Positions 1 through 7,349 of a stretch of 13,316 bases of DNA are shown here, one piece after another. Below the pieces are notes generated by a model. It did no database searches, was not told the origin of the DNA, and saw only the letters and a list, made by a program, of their open reading frames with translations. Positions within the stretch are counted from its first letter, which is position 1, and each line of letters starts with the position of its first letter. Location of the stretch: contig JAFAVL010000019.1 of the NCBI GenBank assembly GCA_019242465.1, positions 1-13,316 of the forward strand, written 5' to 3'. This DNA comes from Chroococcidiopsidaceae cyanobacterium CP_BM_RX_35 (GTDB lineage: Bacteria; Cyanobacteriota; Cyanobacteriia; Cyanobacteriales; Chroococcidiopsidaceae). The translations under genes were made by a program, and so were the position numbers.

Positions 1-161
1 GGGCAACCGATGGCAATCAGCGGTCCTATCTGCACTCGCAGTAGCAGCATAAGTTGATAAATGTACTACAAATATATTCCGCTTCCTAAGTACCTTGAGT
101 CCTACGTTATGTCTAAGTATCAATGGCATTGAAATCGCCGTTGCTCCACTCGCTGCATTAT
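1..161. other. Short stretch beyond the CyRepA stop, nothing recognised
   Basis: No gene, terminator with U tract or clear repeat was identified. A short frame open from the window edge (ending at the TAA at 50-52) could be the tail of an upstream gene but is too short to judge. Confidence 0.3.
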
Positions 162-3100
162 CTAACTATATATATCTAGGGGTGGATCATACATAGCTGG
201 GGAAGAAGGAGAAGCAACACCAAGATTAGGATCTGGTGACGGGCATATCACGCTCTCGTCTCGGTACTGCCACAGGACAAAGATGTTGTCACGACCATCG
301 GTAGGGGGTTGATACTGGTAAACCCGCAATCCACCACGACGACCATCAAGCGTCTGATCCCTACCAATACAGGTAAGTTTGACTCCCAACTTACCCAGTA
401 GAGTTTGCACAATCTCAATAGGGGTCATCTTCTCAGAGACGGTCAGGTTGAAGATCGCCTTGATATCGTGACTATGCTGCTTGCAGGAGGTGGCTAACCG
501 TTGGACATCAGCATCATTCGCTCGAACCTGCCGCTCTGGGTCGAGCAGTTGCAATATACCTAATCCTCGCAGGGCTTCAACTTGAGCAGTCAGTAGCCGC
601 ACATCCTGGAGAGCAATTTTCCCTTCCCCCCGTTCTAGGTGTCCTTGCCACTCGCGTCGGTCCCGCATCTGGACAAAAGCTGGATTATGAGTGAGATAGT
701 AGTGCAGTCGAATTTGTGGGTACCATCCCTCATCATCTTTGAGTTTGAGTTCAGGAGTAATGGGGATTGGGTAGCGGTGCTGGAGTTCGTGCTTACGCTC
801 GGCATAACGTTCCGGGGGTGTCTTGGCTCGCTGAGCTTTAAGTTGCTCGTAATCATCAGAGGTAATATCAGGGGCGGAGGCGACGGCGATCGCCTCGCTC
901 TGCTTGTTGGCTCCCCGAATAGCAGTGATTTCGCTGTGGAGGCGCTCGGAGACTTCCTGGCAATGTTGCCATTCCAGATATTCAAAGCCAGGGAACTGGA
1001 GAACACCACTGGTTAAGTCTTGCTGTAGATCAGCAGCCACCACTTCTGGACTGAATATATTGGACAGCTCCTGCACCAGCTCTTTGATGTCAGGTGGAAG
1101 TAGTTGATCGAGGTCGGCAGTAATAACCGTGACCTGATGCCCTTCCATCAACAACGCATTGCGAAGAGCTTCACGGTAGTTCCACATGGAGGAATTGACA
1201 CGGGCTGCCATCTTGGCCCAGGTCCTCAAGGTGATAGGGTCAGTTGAGGTGTCTAGGTCAAAGTCCACCTCTTTAAGCAGAGCAATGTTGTACTTAATTG
1301 CTTTGGTGGTGGAGAACAATACATCCCGGTAGCTACAACTACCATTGCCAATCTTGCCTGGACCGAATCGAGCACACCAGACAAACCGAGGTACAGTGTC
1401 CCTAACTCTAGCCAAAGCCTGTCTTGCCTCTGAGTCAGGAATAGCCCCTTGAAAGACCCCAAAAACAGCAATAAAGTGACCTCGAACATCAATGCTGACG
1501 CCGGTGCCAATTGTAGGGGTAGCGAGGATGATGTCATAATCAGTAATCACCTCGTTGAGATGCTCAACAATTCCGTAGGACGGGTGCTGCGGGTTGGCAA
1601 CAGTCTCACTGTCGATCCGGAGGATGCGTTTATCAGGAAACTTGCGTTGAAGTTGGGTTTCCAGGTTCTTGGAACTCCATTTACCTTTGACTTTTTGAGA
1701 GTCAAGGGCAACGTATACAGGTCCAAGTTCCACCATTGTTTCCAAGCGGGACAGCAGCGGAGCCGGATTGGACGTGTCATAGTAGGAAATAGTCCATCCC
1801 TGTTCGGGTTGCCACTGATTGATGACAACCCAAGGCTCAATGGGAGTTTCTGCCAGTCCCCGCAAATAATCGATGCTTAGGTCAGATAGGTCTGCGTCCT
1901 GAGCGACGACAAGACCGCCAGTGTTTAAGACCACATGCACCAGCTCTCGTAATGTTTCCAGGATTTTGACTCGCTTCTCATAGCACGTAGAACTGTTGAG
2001 CGCATGCCAGATTACCTGCTCGGCTTCGTCGATCAGGAGGATTGCTCCTTTCCAATCTTGAGGGTTGAAGCGGGCTTGAGATTTGAAGTGGAGTGAATCA
2101 ACACACAATCCGAAGCCAAATAAACCTCTGGTTTCGGATTCCCTGACTTCTTCAATCCAATCAATACCCAATCGGTCGCAGATGGCACGACCCAGTTGAG
2201 TTCGGTGAGTTAGCACCACAACCTTACGACCCTGTCGAATAGCATTTCGGATCAAGAACTCTAACGCAGCCGTTTTTCCAGAGCCCTTGCAAGATTGAAT
2301 GCAAACGAGACCTGCCTCTGGAAAGGGCAATTCTCCCAGGTAACGCTGATTTAAGACCAAAGAAGGAGTATAGGTGAGCAGCCATGGCTTTGATGCTTGC
2401 CAAAACTCCAGATCTGGAGCGGGCTCGTACAAGGCGTGAAAAGCCTGTTGCCCTTGGGACACCACAAAATCATCGACTCCTTTCTGTGGTCCAGGTAGGG
2501 AGATGACTCTTACCTTACATCCAGCACGGACCAGTAGCTTACCCAACTTGGTAATCGCCAGGTTGATATCCTTGATGGTTTTAGGCTTGATCTCGTAATC
2601 AAAGCAGATAGAAACTGGGCGTCCCAAAGTAGCAAAGTGGGCGAGTTCAGGAATCAATTGCCGCGTTTCCCTGCGGTAACCATTAAAAATCCCCGGCAGG
2701 GCGATCGCTGCATAACCCAAGGTGAGCAAACAACCAGCTTTTTTCTCGCCTTCGGTAATGGTGATTGGCAAGTTATATTTCCAGACCCAGTGCCAGAAAC
2801 CCAAGGGTTTTTCCTCAAGGGGAATAGAAATGTTATGTCGTTGAGCCACTTTTTGCCAAATTCGGCTTGGGACATCGAGAAGGACTAATCGACTTGAGCC
2901 AGGTCCGAGACTAGGGCTAAGGTATTTGGCAGGTTTCCCCTTCTCTCGGTCCATCACGGGGGTAGCGGAGTCTGGCTTGAAACGTCCCCAGGTCATGCGT
3001 TGCCAGTTGTTGAAGGGGTCGATTCCGCTAACCCACCAGCCTCTGAGGTTGGCTCTAGCTTGCTTGCCGAAGCGGGTGATAGTCCAATTTAGCCGTTCTG

Positions 3101-3356
3101 CAATTGGGAAGAGGCTTGAGGCATTGGGATCGGAGGCTGTATCTGTCAAAGTCTCGACGTTGCGCCTGACAATCCCAGGGTCCACACCGCTATCCAGCCA
3201 TTCCTGGAAGTGATCTGGTTCGGCTTTGAATGACCAGAGGTTGCTTGAAACAACATGATTCAGCTGTTGGTTCAAGCAATGCTGCCTTGTGGTGAGTAAA
3301 GAAGCACAAAATGGTTGAGCGCTCAAGCGCTCGTTGAAGAAGATTTCGGAATACAA
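162..3356 (-). CDS. CyRepA1-type plasmid replication protein (DUF3854 TOPRIM-like domain plus helicase)
   Basis: Probable plasmid replication protein that couples a primase-like domain to an SF2-type helicase/ATPase. The first third carries a TOPRIM-like DUF3854 segment: ITITEGEKKA (about 198-207), an acidic strand with D253 in SICFDYE, and KGVDDF (292-297). A helicase core follows, with Walker A CKGSGKT (356-362), Walker B LLIDEAE (440-446) and, later, a TPTIGTGVSID motif and an ARQALARVRD motif VI-like segment. The order and the 1064-aa length fit the cyanobacterial CyRepA1 family, of which pSYSA Slr7037 is a known relative. The start is TTG: an AGGGAG Shine-Dalgarno (3364-3369) lies 7 nt upstream, and an in-frame TGA at 3372-3374 leaves no upstream ATG. 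A rare start codon may limit expression. Two HIP1 sites lie inside. The gene reads away from the iteron region. The family call rests on motifs only. Confidence 0.88.
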   Translation of the reverse strand: MYSEIFFNERLSAQPFCASLLTTRQHCLNQQLNHVVSSNLWSFKAEPDHFQEWLDSGVDPGIVRRNVETLTDTASDPNASSLFPIAERLNWTITRFGKQARANLRGWWVSGIDPFNNWQRMTWGRFKPDSATPVMDREKGKPAKYLSPSLGPGSSRLVLLDVPSRIWQKVAQRHNISIPLEEKPLGFWHWVWKYNLPITITEGEKKAGCLLTLGYAAIALPGIFNGYRRETRQLIPELAHFATLGRPVSICFDYEIKPKTIKDINLAITKLGKLLVRAGCKVRVISLPGPQKGVDDFVVSQGQQAFHALYEPAPDLEFWQASKPWLLTYTPSLVLNQRYLGELPFPEAGLVCIQSCKGSGKTAALEFLIRNAIRQGRKVVVLTHRTQLGRAICDRLGIDWIEEVRESETRGLFGFGLCVDSLHFKSQARFNPQDWKGAILLIDEAEQVIWHALNSSTCYEKRVKILETLRELVHVVLNTGGLVVAQDADLSDLSIDYLRGLAETPIEPWVVINQWQPEQGWTISYYDTSNPAPLLSRLETMVELGPVYVALDSQKVKGKWSSKNLETQLQRKFPDKRILRIDSETVANPQHPSYGIVEHLNEVITDYDIILATPTIGTGVSIDVRGHFIAVFGVFQGAIPDSEARQALARVRDTVPRFVWCARFGPGKIGNGSCSYRDVLFSTTKAIKYNIALLKEVDFDLDTSTDPITLRTWAKMAARVNSSMWNYREALRNALLMEGHQVTVITADLDQLLPPDIKELVQELSNIFSPEVVAADLQQDLTSGVLQFPGFEYLEWQHCQEVSERLHSEITAIRGANKQSEAIAVASAPDITSDDYEQLKAQRAKTPPERYAERKHELQHRYPIPITPELKLKDDEGWYPQIRLHYYLTHNPAFVQMRDRREWQGHLERGEGKIALQDVRLLTAQVEALRGLGILQLLDPERQVRANDADVQRLATSCKQHSHDIKAIFNLTVSEKMTPIEIVQTLLGKLGVKLTCIGRDQTLDGRRGGLRVYQYQPPTDGRDNIFVLWQYRDESVICPSPDPNLGVASPSSPAMYDPPLDIYS

Positions 3357-3423
3357 AATAGAACTCCCTATTCATTTGCTGGAACGGAATAGAGAGCCAT
3401 GCAGTAGGAGTTGCCAATAGCAA

Positions 3424-3429
3424 TATAAT
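3424..3429 (+). promoter_or_regulatory. Candidate promoter -10 box upstream of and divergent from the CyRepA gene
   Basis: A perfect TATAAT occurs on the plus strand, 68 bp beyond the replication gene start. No good TTGACA lies 16-18 bp upstream (the -35 position reads GCAGTA), so it would be a promoter with a poor -35 or an activated one. It is notable mainly because an intrinsic terminator on the same strand lies about 200 nt downstream with no coding gene between them. Confidence 0.3.
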
Positions 3430-3435
3430 GGCTTT

Positions 3436-3652
3436 AAGATACTGGCATGGCCAATCTTGACATGACAAAACTGAGCTTGACATCTCAAAGCTTGAGTTAA
3501 CCAAGCTTGGCTTTGACAAGCTACTTAGGTGGCTTGTTTCGACCAAAGTTGAAAACCTGACTGAGCCGTCGCCAAACAAGCAAGTTAGGCTTTCTACTGA
3601 TCTCAGCTGTTTAAAGCCCCAAAGCCCCTACTGTCTACTCAGTTGGGGTTTT
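3436..3652 (+). ncRNA. Candidate untranslated RNA antisense to the CyRepA leader
   Basis: Inferred transcript between the TATAAT at 3424 and the terminator ending at 3652, roughly 215 nt. The interval contains several stem-loops: AAGCTTG/CAAGCTT (3488-3494 with 3502-3508), ACAAGC/GCTTGT (3516-3521 with 3532-3537) and the terminator itself. It contains no convincing rightward ORF. It would be complementary to the 5' leader of the replication mRNA if that mRNA starts upstream of 3436. In the related plasmid pSYSA, an abundant antisense RNA at the 5' end of the CyRepA gene is reported to affect copy number; that supports plausibility but is not evidence here. Boundaries are guesses. Confidence 0.3.
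3625..3652 (+). terminator. Intrinsic terminator reading rightward
   Basis: CCCC (3625-3628), then ACTG (3630-3633), a TCTACT loop, CAGT (3640-3643) and GGGG (3645-3648), with one T/T mismatch in the stem, followed directly by TTTT. In the reverse direction there is no U tract, so it terminates rightward transcription. No annotated rightward gene precedes it, which is the main reason to suspect a small RNA. Confidence 0.6.
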
Positions 3653-3932
3653 GACCTCTAAATCAACTGCTTTCGGTTGTTGTCCGAAACAGATTTGGGT
3701 CTTGAACATTTCGATTCGATATCCTTATAGTTTTCAACCTCCAATGAGCAGTGAGCCAGTAGATTACACAATTACCCTCTGAAAGAGGTAGTTTTGCTTA
3801 CTTGTGGGGAACCGCGAGTTGCCATGATTCCCAGATAGCAAAAAGCGAATCTAGCCTTGGATAGTATCTAACACGCTATGGTTAGAGTCTCAAGTACCAG
3901 GAGACTCCACATTTATGCTCTTCAAGATGCTT
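3653..3932. other. Non-coding part of the putative origin region with hairpins
   Basis: No convincing gene. Visible structure: hairpin TTTCGG/CCGAAA (3671-3676, 3684-3689), hairpin CCTCT/AGAGG (3776-3780, 3784-3788), and a perfect 7-bp inverted repeat GAGTCTC/GAGACTC (3885-3891, 3901-3907) ending 25 bp before the first iteron. A TGTGGGGAA at 3803-3811 is only loosely like a DnaA box in reverse orientation and is not claimed. Together with the iterons, this is probably origin DNA, by inference. Confidence 0.4.
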
Positions 3933-4107
3933 TTACGCGGGAGTCGTAGCAGAATTTTTACGCGGGACTCGTAGCGTTTAGACTGAAAGCTCGGTTAATG
4001 TGAGGTTAATTTTGAGACATTAAAGCATATCTTACGCGGGACTCGTAGCAGAATTTTTACGCGGGACTCGTAGCAATAGCGACAAAAAATTACGCGGGAG
4101 TCGTAGC
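3933..4107 (+). repeat. Five 18-bp iterons, probable plasmid replication origin
   Basis: Five copies of TTACGCGGGASTCGTAGC (S = G or C) start at 3933, 3958, 4032, 4057 and 4090, all in the same orientation. Apart from the central S (G in the outer two, C in the inner three), they are identical. Start-to-start spacings are 25, 74, 25 and 33 bp, so four of the five form two equal pairs. Each copy is an imperfect palindrome, with TACG and CGTA flanking a 7-bp centre. Pairs 1-2 and 3-4 are joined by AGAATTT or GAATTT-like linkers. AT-rich DNA follows (about 4108-4170), as expected of an unwinding element. Directly repeated sites of this size beside a candidate initiator gene are typical of iteron-controlled plasmid origins. 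Confidence 0.8.
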
Positions 4108-4224
4108 AAATTGTTACAAATATACACACTGATAGAGGTTTTACCAAAAAATTTACTAAATGGATTCAAACTAACGTCATTGGGGATAGAATCTTTGCGA
4201 ACCAGGAAAATCAACTGAGGTGCA

Positions 4225-5358
4225 ATGATGGTAGAGGAGCGTGAGTATCTTGTCCCGATGGATGCACAGCTACTTTCTATCCTGGCTACTGCTGGAGCTT
4301 CTTTTAAAGACCCTCTAGTCGATCTACCCATTATTGAAAGTGGTGCAGACGGTCAATGCAATATCGTTGTCCGGGTTAGAGGTGGTCTTTACGAGGATAA
4401 TGATGGGCTGGAGTTAGAGCGTCGGTATCAGCTAGGCAAACTTGAGGATGAAGAGGTAGATTTTATTCAATCTAACGTCATTTCATCAGTTCAAAACTTA
4501 GAGTTTCGCGTTCACACACAAAAAGTAATTAAAGCGCTTGGTGAAAGTGACCCCGAGCAACATAGAAGTGCTGAAATTCGTCGCTTGCAGAGAATTTTAT
4601 TAGGTGTAAGCCAGTTTTGTGGACCGCGAAATTTAGAGACTGTCTATTTGATATACAAAGCAGCTTACGAACAAGGTACGCAAACCCCCTTAATCGATAC
4701 ACGCCAATTGCTAGAAGCTAAGGGATATAAACGCCGGGAAGATATTCGGGATTACGATCCTAATATCAGTAGTCAACTAGCTCAAGAGATTGTCTCGATG
4801 CACCGCACTGAGATTGTTTTCCAGGCAACTGCACCTGCACAGTCAGGTAAAAGGGGACGACGAGACGTTGCCGTGGTATACAAAAATATACTGCGAATCC
4901 GGCGAGCTTTTTACCGAAATAGACCAGAAGAAGAAGTTGACTTTGAACGGAGCGCGGATTTAACCTTTCAACTTCCAGATCTTTATGAAGTTGAATTAGG
5001 TTTTTATGATGAGAAGGATACAATTCTATTGAGCCTACCTACACGAGCTGTTCCAGTTCCACATATTAATTACTCTAAAGACTATCAAACTCGTTGTCTG
5101 ATATATATTGCTGGTCGGCTAAGATGGGATAACAAGTCACCTATGTGGATAAGTAAGCCAACCTTGCTCAGAAAATCTGGAATACTTGGTGCTAATTCCA
5201 CTCGTAATAATCAATTACTTCAGGAAACATTAGGAAGTTTACTTGAACAAGGATACCTTTTGCAGGCTGAGATTGTGAGTAAAGCAAAACAACGGCAGGA
5301 TTTAGTTAAAATAGCGCCCAATCCTGAAAAAATCCGTAAATTTGTGCCATCCTGTTAA
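4225..5358 (+). CDS. Candidate iteron-binding replication initiator (winged-helix-like), otherwise unknown
   Basis: A 377-aa soluble protein, not firmly recognised. It has no signal peptide or membrane segment. Two regions look like winged-helix DNA-binding units: about 155-200 (TPLIDTRQLLEAKGYKRRED, then a helix ending MHRTEIVF) and about 315-355 (KPTLLRKSGIL, then LLQETLGSLLEQGYLL). A basic stretch, GKRGRRDVAVVYK, lies between. Twin winged-helix modules are characteristic of iteron-binding Rep proteins, and the gene starts about 120 bp after the iterons. GAGG at 4217-4220 is 4 nt from the ATG at 4225 and 7 nt from the next ATG at 4228, so the second may be the real start. No HIP1 site occurs inside. 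Alternatives are a transcriptional regulator or an origin-adjacent accessory protein. The Rep role is inference from position and fold impression. Confidence 0.5.
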   Translation: MMVEEREYLVPMDAQLLSILATAGASFKDPLVDLPIIESGADGQCNIVVRVRGGLYEDNDGLELERRYQLGKLEDEEVDFIQSNVISSVQNLEFRVHTQKVIKALGESDPEQHRSAEIRRLQRILLGVSQFCGPRNLETVYLIYKAAYEQGTQTPLIDTRQLLEAKGYKRREDIRDYDPNISSQLAQEIVSMHRTEIVFQATAPAQSGKRGRRDVAVVYKNILRIRRAFYRNRPEEEVDFERSADLTFQLPDLYEVELGFYDEKDTILLSLPTRAVPVPHINYSKDYQTRCLIYIAGRLRWDNKSPMWISKPTLLRKSGILGANSTRNNQLLQETLGSLLEQGYLLQAEIVSKAKQRQDLVKIAPNPEKIRKFVPSC

Positions 5359-5414
5359 CGAAAAGGTACGGGGTGATATTAGAGAGTGCTGCTTTGACCA
5401 AAAATTTGGGATAC

Positions 5415-5438
5415 AAGCCCCGTCGTTCACGACGGCTT
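5415..5438 (+). repeat. Left-end imperfect hairpin of the tnpB element
   Basis: AAG (5415-5417) pairs with CTT (5436-5438), and CCGTCG (5420-5425) pairs with CGACGG (5430-5435) around a TTCA loop, with CC bulged on one side. Subterminal imperfect hairpins are what Y1 transposases recognise. It may also stop transcription coming from the upstream gene. Confidence 0.6.
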
Positions 5439-5444
5439 TCTCTA

Positions 5445-5453
5445 TGCTATAAT
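5445..5453 (+). promoter_or_regulatory. Extended -10 promoter of tnpB
   Basis: TGCTATAAT is an extended -10 (TGN plus TATAAT) 29 nt before the tnpB start. The -35 position (about 5425-5431) falls in the left-end hairpin loop and is poor (TTCACG). Confidence 0.45.
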
Positions 5454-5481
5454 TTTGATACTGCAAGAGTGAGTATAAAAC

Positions 5482-6681
5482 GTGTTTGCTCTAGAGTTTA
5501 AAGTCAAGCCAGCGCAACAACAAATCCAGTCGATAGACGAAGCCATAAGGACATCTCAGTTTGTCCGAAATAAGGTGTTACGCTATTGGATGGACAATCG
5601 TGGTGTGGGTAAGACTGAACTTTTTAGATACAACACGGCACTCAGGAGAGAGTTTAGATTTGTTAATGATTTAAACTCTCATGCCTGTCAGACTGCTGTG
5701 GAGTGCGTCTTAAGAGCAGTTAATTGTTTCTACGATAATTGTAAAAAGCAGACTCCTGGGAAGAAGGGGTATCCGAAGTTTAAGAAAAACGCTCGGTCTG
5801 TTGAATATAAAGTTTCTGGATGGAAGTTGTCGGAAGATAGAAAATACATTACTTTCACCGACAAGAAAAACATTGGAAAACTTAAGCTCATTGGAACGAG
5901 AGACTTAAACTTCTATCGGATGGAGCAGATTAAAAGAGTGAGGATTGTACGTCGTGCCAACGGGTACTACGTTCAATTCATGGTTCAGCTTGCCCCCAGG
6001 GATACTGTCAAACCCTTAACACCATCCCAAAGCGCGATAGGTATTGATGTAGGTCTTAAGTGTTTCTATGCTGATAGTCAGGGACATATCGAACCAATAC
6101 CACAGTTCTATAGGTCATCTGAAACACAACTAAATCGTGCTAACCGCAAGAAGTCTAAGAAGTTTAGGAAAGGAGTGCCACAATCACAAAACTATCGCAA
6201 GTCTAGAAGTCGATATGCAAGGATTCATTTAAGAGTAAGTAGGCAGCGAGAAGAGTTTGCTAAGAGAGTAGCGCTCCGCTTAATCCAATCTAACGATTTG
6301 GTCGCCTATGAAGACTTGAATGTGAAAGGTATGGTAAAAAATCGACATCTAGCAAAATCAATAAGCGATGTTGCCTGGTCGTTGTTTCGTAGTTGGTTGG
6401 AGTATTTTGGGTTGAAGTACAGAAAAGTAACTGTAGCGATTGCGCCTCATAATACTAGCCAAAATTGTTCTAACTGCGGTGAAAAAGTCCAGAAGACTCT
6501 GTCTACCAGAACTCATGTTTGCCCCCACTGTAAATATGTAAAGGACAGGGATATTAATGCCGCCATCAACATCTTGCAAAAAGCACTCAGTACGGTAGGG
6601 CATACCGGAACTTCTACGCTTGGGGAGAGATTCCCTCTTGGTGGGTTGGAGCAATCCTGCTTGCTAACGGAAACTCAATGA
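5482..6681 (+). CDS. tnpB: TnpB RNA-guided nuclease (IS200/IS605 family OrfB)
   Basis: A 399-aa TnpB, the omega-RNA-guided DNA endonuclease of IS200/IS605 elements and the ancestor type of Cas12. The N-terminal half has the usual basic helical region, with KKGYPKFKKNARS (about 94-106). The RuvC catalytic residues are all present: D189 in GIDVGL, E277 in YEDLNVKGM and D357 in KDRDINAAINI. The zinc finger is intact: C329/C332 in CSNCG and C347/C350 in CPHCK. Length is normal and the frame is open, so it is probably functional. The start is GTG at 5482 and begins the expected FALEFKVKP; the Shine-Dalgarno is weak. The stop at 6679-6681 lies just before the right-end hairpin, the usual layout in which the 3' end of the mRNA is processed into the omega-RNA. 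Confidence 0.93.
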   Translation: MFALEFKVKPAQQQIQSIDEAIRTSQFVRNKVLRYWMDNRGVGKTELFRYNTALRREFRFVNDLNSHACQTAVECVLRAVNCFYDNCKKQTPGKKGYPKFKKNARSVEYKVSGWKLSEDRKYITFTDKKNIGKLKLIGTRDLNFYRMEQIKRVRIVRRANGYYVQFMVQLAPRDTVKPLTPSQSAIGIDVGLKCFYADSQGHIEPIPQFYRSSETQLNRANRKKSKKFRKGVPQSQNYRKSRSRYARIHLRVSRQREEFAKRVALRLIQSNDLVAYEDLNVKGMVKNRHLAKSISDVAWSLFRSWLEYFGLKYRKVTVAIAPHNTSQNCSNCGEKVQKTLSTRTHVCPHCKYVKDRDINAAINILQKALSTVGHTGTSTLGERFPLGGLEQSCLLTETQ

Positions 6682-6720
6682 ACCAAGAATCCCCGCCCTT
6701 CAAGGGCGGTGGAGTGTCAA
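6580..6720 (+). ncRNA. Putative TnpB omega-RNA scaffold (3' end of tnpB plus right end)
   Basis: In TnpB elements the guide RNA scaffold derives from the end of tnpB and the right end, and the guide is the flanking DNA immediately after the element. Here the right-end hairpin (6691-6712) and TCAA (6717-6720) mark the 3' limit of the scaffold. The guide would start at 6721 with CATACCAATACTAGGC. The 5' limit is not visible and the given start is approximate. Confidence 0.45.
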
Positions 6721-7161
6721 CATACCAATACTAGGCAGCTTAATAATATCCCCAACTAGGTCTTTCTCATTCATTTGTGGAAATACAAAAGAACGCATCT
6801 TTTTCTTAAAACGGGGAAAGCCAAATCCTTTTTCCCACATCGACACAAACGCTGTTTCAAGTTGCTTTAGAACTTGTTGTAACACTTGTGAATGTACTAT
6901 TTTGAGATAGGGATACTCCTTTTTAGCTGCGGTTAGTGCTTTACACTGACTAGCCTAGGTAGGTCGCTTGGCATCACCTGAAATTATATATTCCGAAATG
7001 ATACTGCAAGCATTGATATCGCACTTCCTAGAATTAGCCCAATCTTTGCGTTCTCTCAACGCAAAATTCCACACAGAACGACAGATTTCTAACCAATGGT
7101 CAAAAACCTGTTTTTGTTCCAGTGTGGGAGCTAATTTGTATTTGTAGGTTAGCGTTATCAT
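6721..7161 (-). pseudogene. tnpB: Truncated and nonsense-mutated tnpB, 5' part only
   Basis: Reading leftward from ATG 7161, the frame encodes a TnpB N-terminus: ITLTYKYKLAPTLEQKQVF, a VWNFALRERKDW segment, then KRPT. A TAG follows at 6955-6957 where relatives usually have a tyrosine codon. The same frame then stays open through ALTAAKKEYPYLK, VLQQVLKQLETAF and GFPRFKKKMRSFVFPQ to LPSIGM at the right border of the intact tnpB element. So this is one gene with one in-frame stop, lacking everything after about residue 147, including the whole RuvC domain. The missing part is not recognisable to the left of the inserted element. It is dead as a nuclease. Its N-terminus differs clearly from the intact neighbour, so it is a different tnpB lineage. 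Confidence 0.85.
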
Positions 7162-7173
7162 ACAAATACAATA

Positions 7174-7290
7174 TCACACTTTAGAAAACAAGTTTATATT
7201 TTCTAAGGGTGCTTCGCGTTTGTTTTTGGGTCGGTATTCATCTCGCCACCTATTTCCTTCGGCAATCAGTTGGGAGCCTTCTGCCGACAT
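7174..7290 (-). CDS. Small 38-codon ORF of unknown nature, possibly a gene remnant
   Basis: A short frame begins MSAEGSQLIAEGNRW, continues DEYRPKNKREAPLENI and ends 12 bp before the tnpB pseudogene start. The frame is closed upstream by a TAA directly before an AFIITL lead-in, and no Shine-Dalgarno is visible. Its composition is protein-like (charged, ordered), so it may be the tail of a gene disrupted by the older tnpB element, but I recognise no family. It may be chance. Confidence 0.2.
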   Translation of the reverse strand: MSAEGSQLIAEGNRWRDEYRPKNKREAPLENINLFSKV

Positions 7291-7349
7291 CAAGGTAATG
7301 ATGAAGGCTTAGGAGCAAGGTGACATAGAAGTGCGCTATAGCCAAAAAT

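Larger units (their letters stand above)
5411..6720 (+). mobile_element. IS200/IS605-type element carrying only tnpB
   Basis: The unit contains a left-end hairpin, one tnpB gene and a right-end hairpin close behind the stop codon. There is no Y1 transposase (tnpA) in the window, so it must be mobilised in trans. The right end has the stem CCGCCC/GGGCGG (6693-6698, 6704-6709) and then GTCAA at 6716-6720. TCAA is the right-end cleavage tetranucleotide known for IS608, so 6720 is the proposed right border. The left border is not determined; it should lie somewhat before the hairpin at 5415-5438. Confidence 0.65.

Noticed and set aside
3803..3811. DnaA box
   Set aside because: TTCCCCACA on the reverse strand has two mismatches to the usual TTTTCCACA form and is a single copy.
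3933..4107. CRISPR array
   Set aside because: The repeats are only 18 bp with linkers of 7-15 bp and one of 56 bp; spacers are too short and irregular, and no cas gene is present. Iterons explain them better.
7162..7349. Extra gene or element end between the tnpB pseudogene and the coiled-coil frame
   Set aside because: A TCGGCA/TGCCGA repeat (7259-7264, 7282-7287) and a 38-codon ORF are present, but neither is distinctive enough to call an element end or a gene with confidence.
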